Source of the DNA: Ruminococcaceae bacterium UBA4871
GTDB taxonomy: Bacteria; Bacillota; Clostridia; Oscillospirales; Acutalibacteraceae
DNA: 5,359 bases
Direction of reading: 5' to 3'
NCBI GenBank assembly: GCA_002399445.1
Contig: DHDR01000020.1
Location: 16,455 to 21,813, forward strand
Translations under genes and position numbers: made by a program
Shown here: one piece after another, positions 5,131 to 5,359 of the stretch
Layout: each line of letters begins with the position of its first letter
Position numbering within the stretch: the first letter of the stretch is position 1
Notes under the pieces: generated by a model
The model's database searches: none
Seen by the model: only the letters and a program-made list of their open reading frames with translations
What the model was told of the DNA's origin: nothing

Positions 5131-5359
5131 GAAAGTTTCAGCTCCATTCCCTCCGGCAGCTCATTTGCCCAGCGAATCACCCCGGGGTTTGCTGCCAGCA
5201 GACAGTCCGGTGAGACTCCTGCCGCCGCCGCTGCACTCCACAGACATTCATTGGTTCCGGCCCGATAAAGGGTGTTGTCCGCTTCCTTGGCAGACTGGAT
5301 TTCCCGAAAAGTAAAGCAGTACGCAATCCGGTCTGCACGCGGCGTTCCCTGAAGCTGCA
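5127..5359 (-). CDS. C-terminal part of a LysM-domain tail protein (XkdP / Mu gp43 position), cut by the window edge
   Basis: Only the last 76 residues are inside the window; the N-terminus lies beyond 5359. The fragment opens QLQGTPRADRIAYCFTFREI, which resembles the end of the tail protein domain found before LysM in these proteins. It then has a LysM-like peptidoglycan-binding fold: LYRAGTNECLWSAAAAAG, then SPDCLLAANPGVI and LPEGMELKL, matching the LysM pattern of an initial G-x-x-L-W, a helix, an A-N-P turn and a final L-P-x-G-x-x-L. In phages and tailocins this protein links the tail tube end to the hub. It stops with an ATGA overlap into the hub start at 5130, so the two are coupled. 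Confidence 0.8.
   Translation of the reverse strand, partial: QLQGTPRADRIAYCFTFREIQSAKEADNTLYRAGTNECLWSAAAAAGVSPDCLLAANPGVIRWANELPEGMELKLS

Noticed and set aside
1..5359. CRISPR array, tRNA, insertion sequence, or prophage att repeat
   Set aside because: I found no regularly spaced repeats, no cloverleaf-like sequence, no transposase reading frame and no direct repeat at the fibre-hflX border. An att partner could lie outside the window.

Overview
The window carries seven genes from the end of a contractile-tail baseplate module, followed without any spacer gene by a bacterial housekeeping gene. All eight genes are on the minus strand, so the biological order runs from position 5359 down to 1. 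The protein styles suggest a Gram-positive anaerobe of the class Clostridia, perhaps Oscillospirales/Ruminococcaceae-like. The reasons are strong AGGAGG-type ribosome binding sites, moderate GC content, a Firmicutes-style HflX and a Firmicutes-prophage fibre N-terminus. This is an impression from reading, not a database match.

Positions 5359 to 1356 hold the phage or phage-tail-like part. In order they are the C-terminus of a LysM-type tail protein (cut by the window edge), the baseplate hub (Mu gp44/gpP, T4 gp27 type), a very short central spike (Mu gp45 type), a gpW/gp25-like wedge protein, a baseplate J-like wedge protein, a gpI/YmfQ (DUF2313)-like tail protein, and a short tail fibre or receptor-binding protein. 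This is the order of Mu genes 43-49 and of the Bacillus PBSX xkdP-xkdV segment. Three junctions are 4-base ATGA stop/start overlaps, two more are 2 and 22 bases apart, and only the fibre gene has a longer leader (111 bases). The segment therefore looks like one translationally coupled operon making the tip of a contractile tail. The hub and spike form the central axis, gp25, J and gpI build the wedges, and the fibre attaches at the periphery.

Positions 1355 to 38 hold hflX, a ribosome-associated GTPase, with its own good sigma-A-type promoter immediately after the fibre stop codon. This marks the border between tail module and host chromosome. No holin, endolysin, fibre chaperone, integrase, obvious att repeat or intrinsic terminator lies between fibre and hflX. 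The module could be the end of a prophage whose lysis genes lie elsewhere, a decayed prophage, or a tailocin-like particle locus; the window cannot decide.

The points most worth a second look are the tight fibre-hflX junction, a spike protein with no histidine (so no HxH iron-binding tip), a perfect hairpin just inside the gpI-like start, a three-tryptophan decapeptide periodicity at the gpI-like C-terminus, and a structured leader before the fibre gene. I did not find a convincing unknown system; the content is mostly recognisable.
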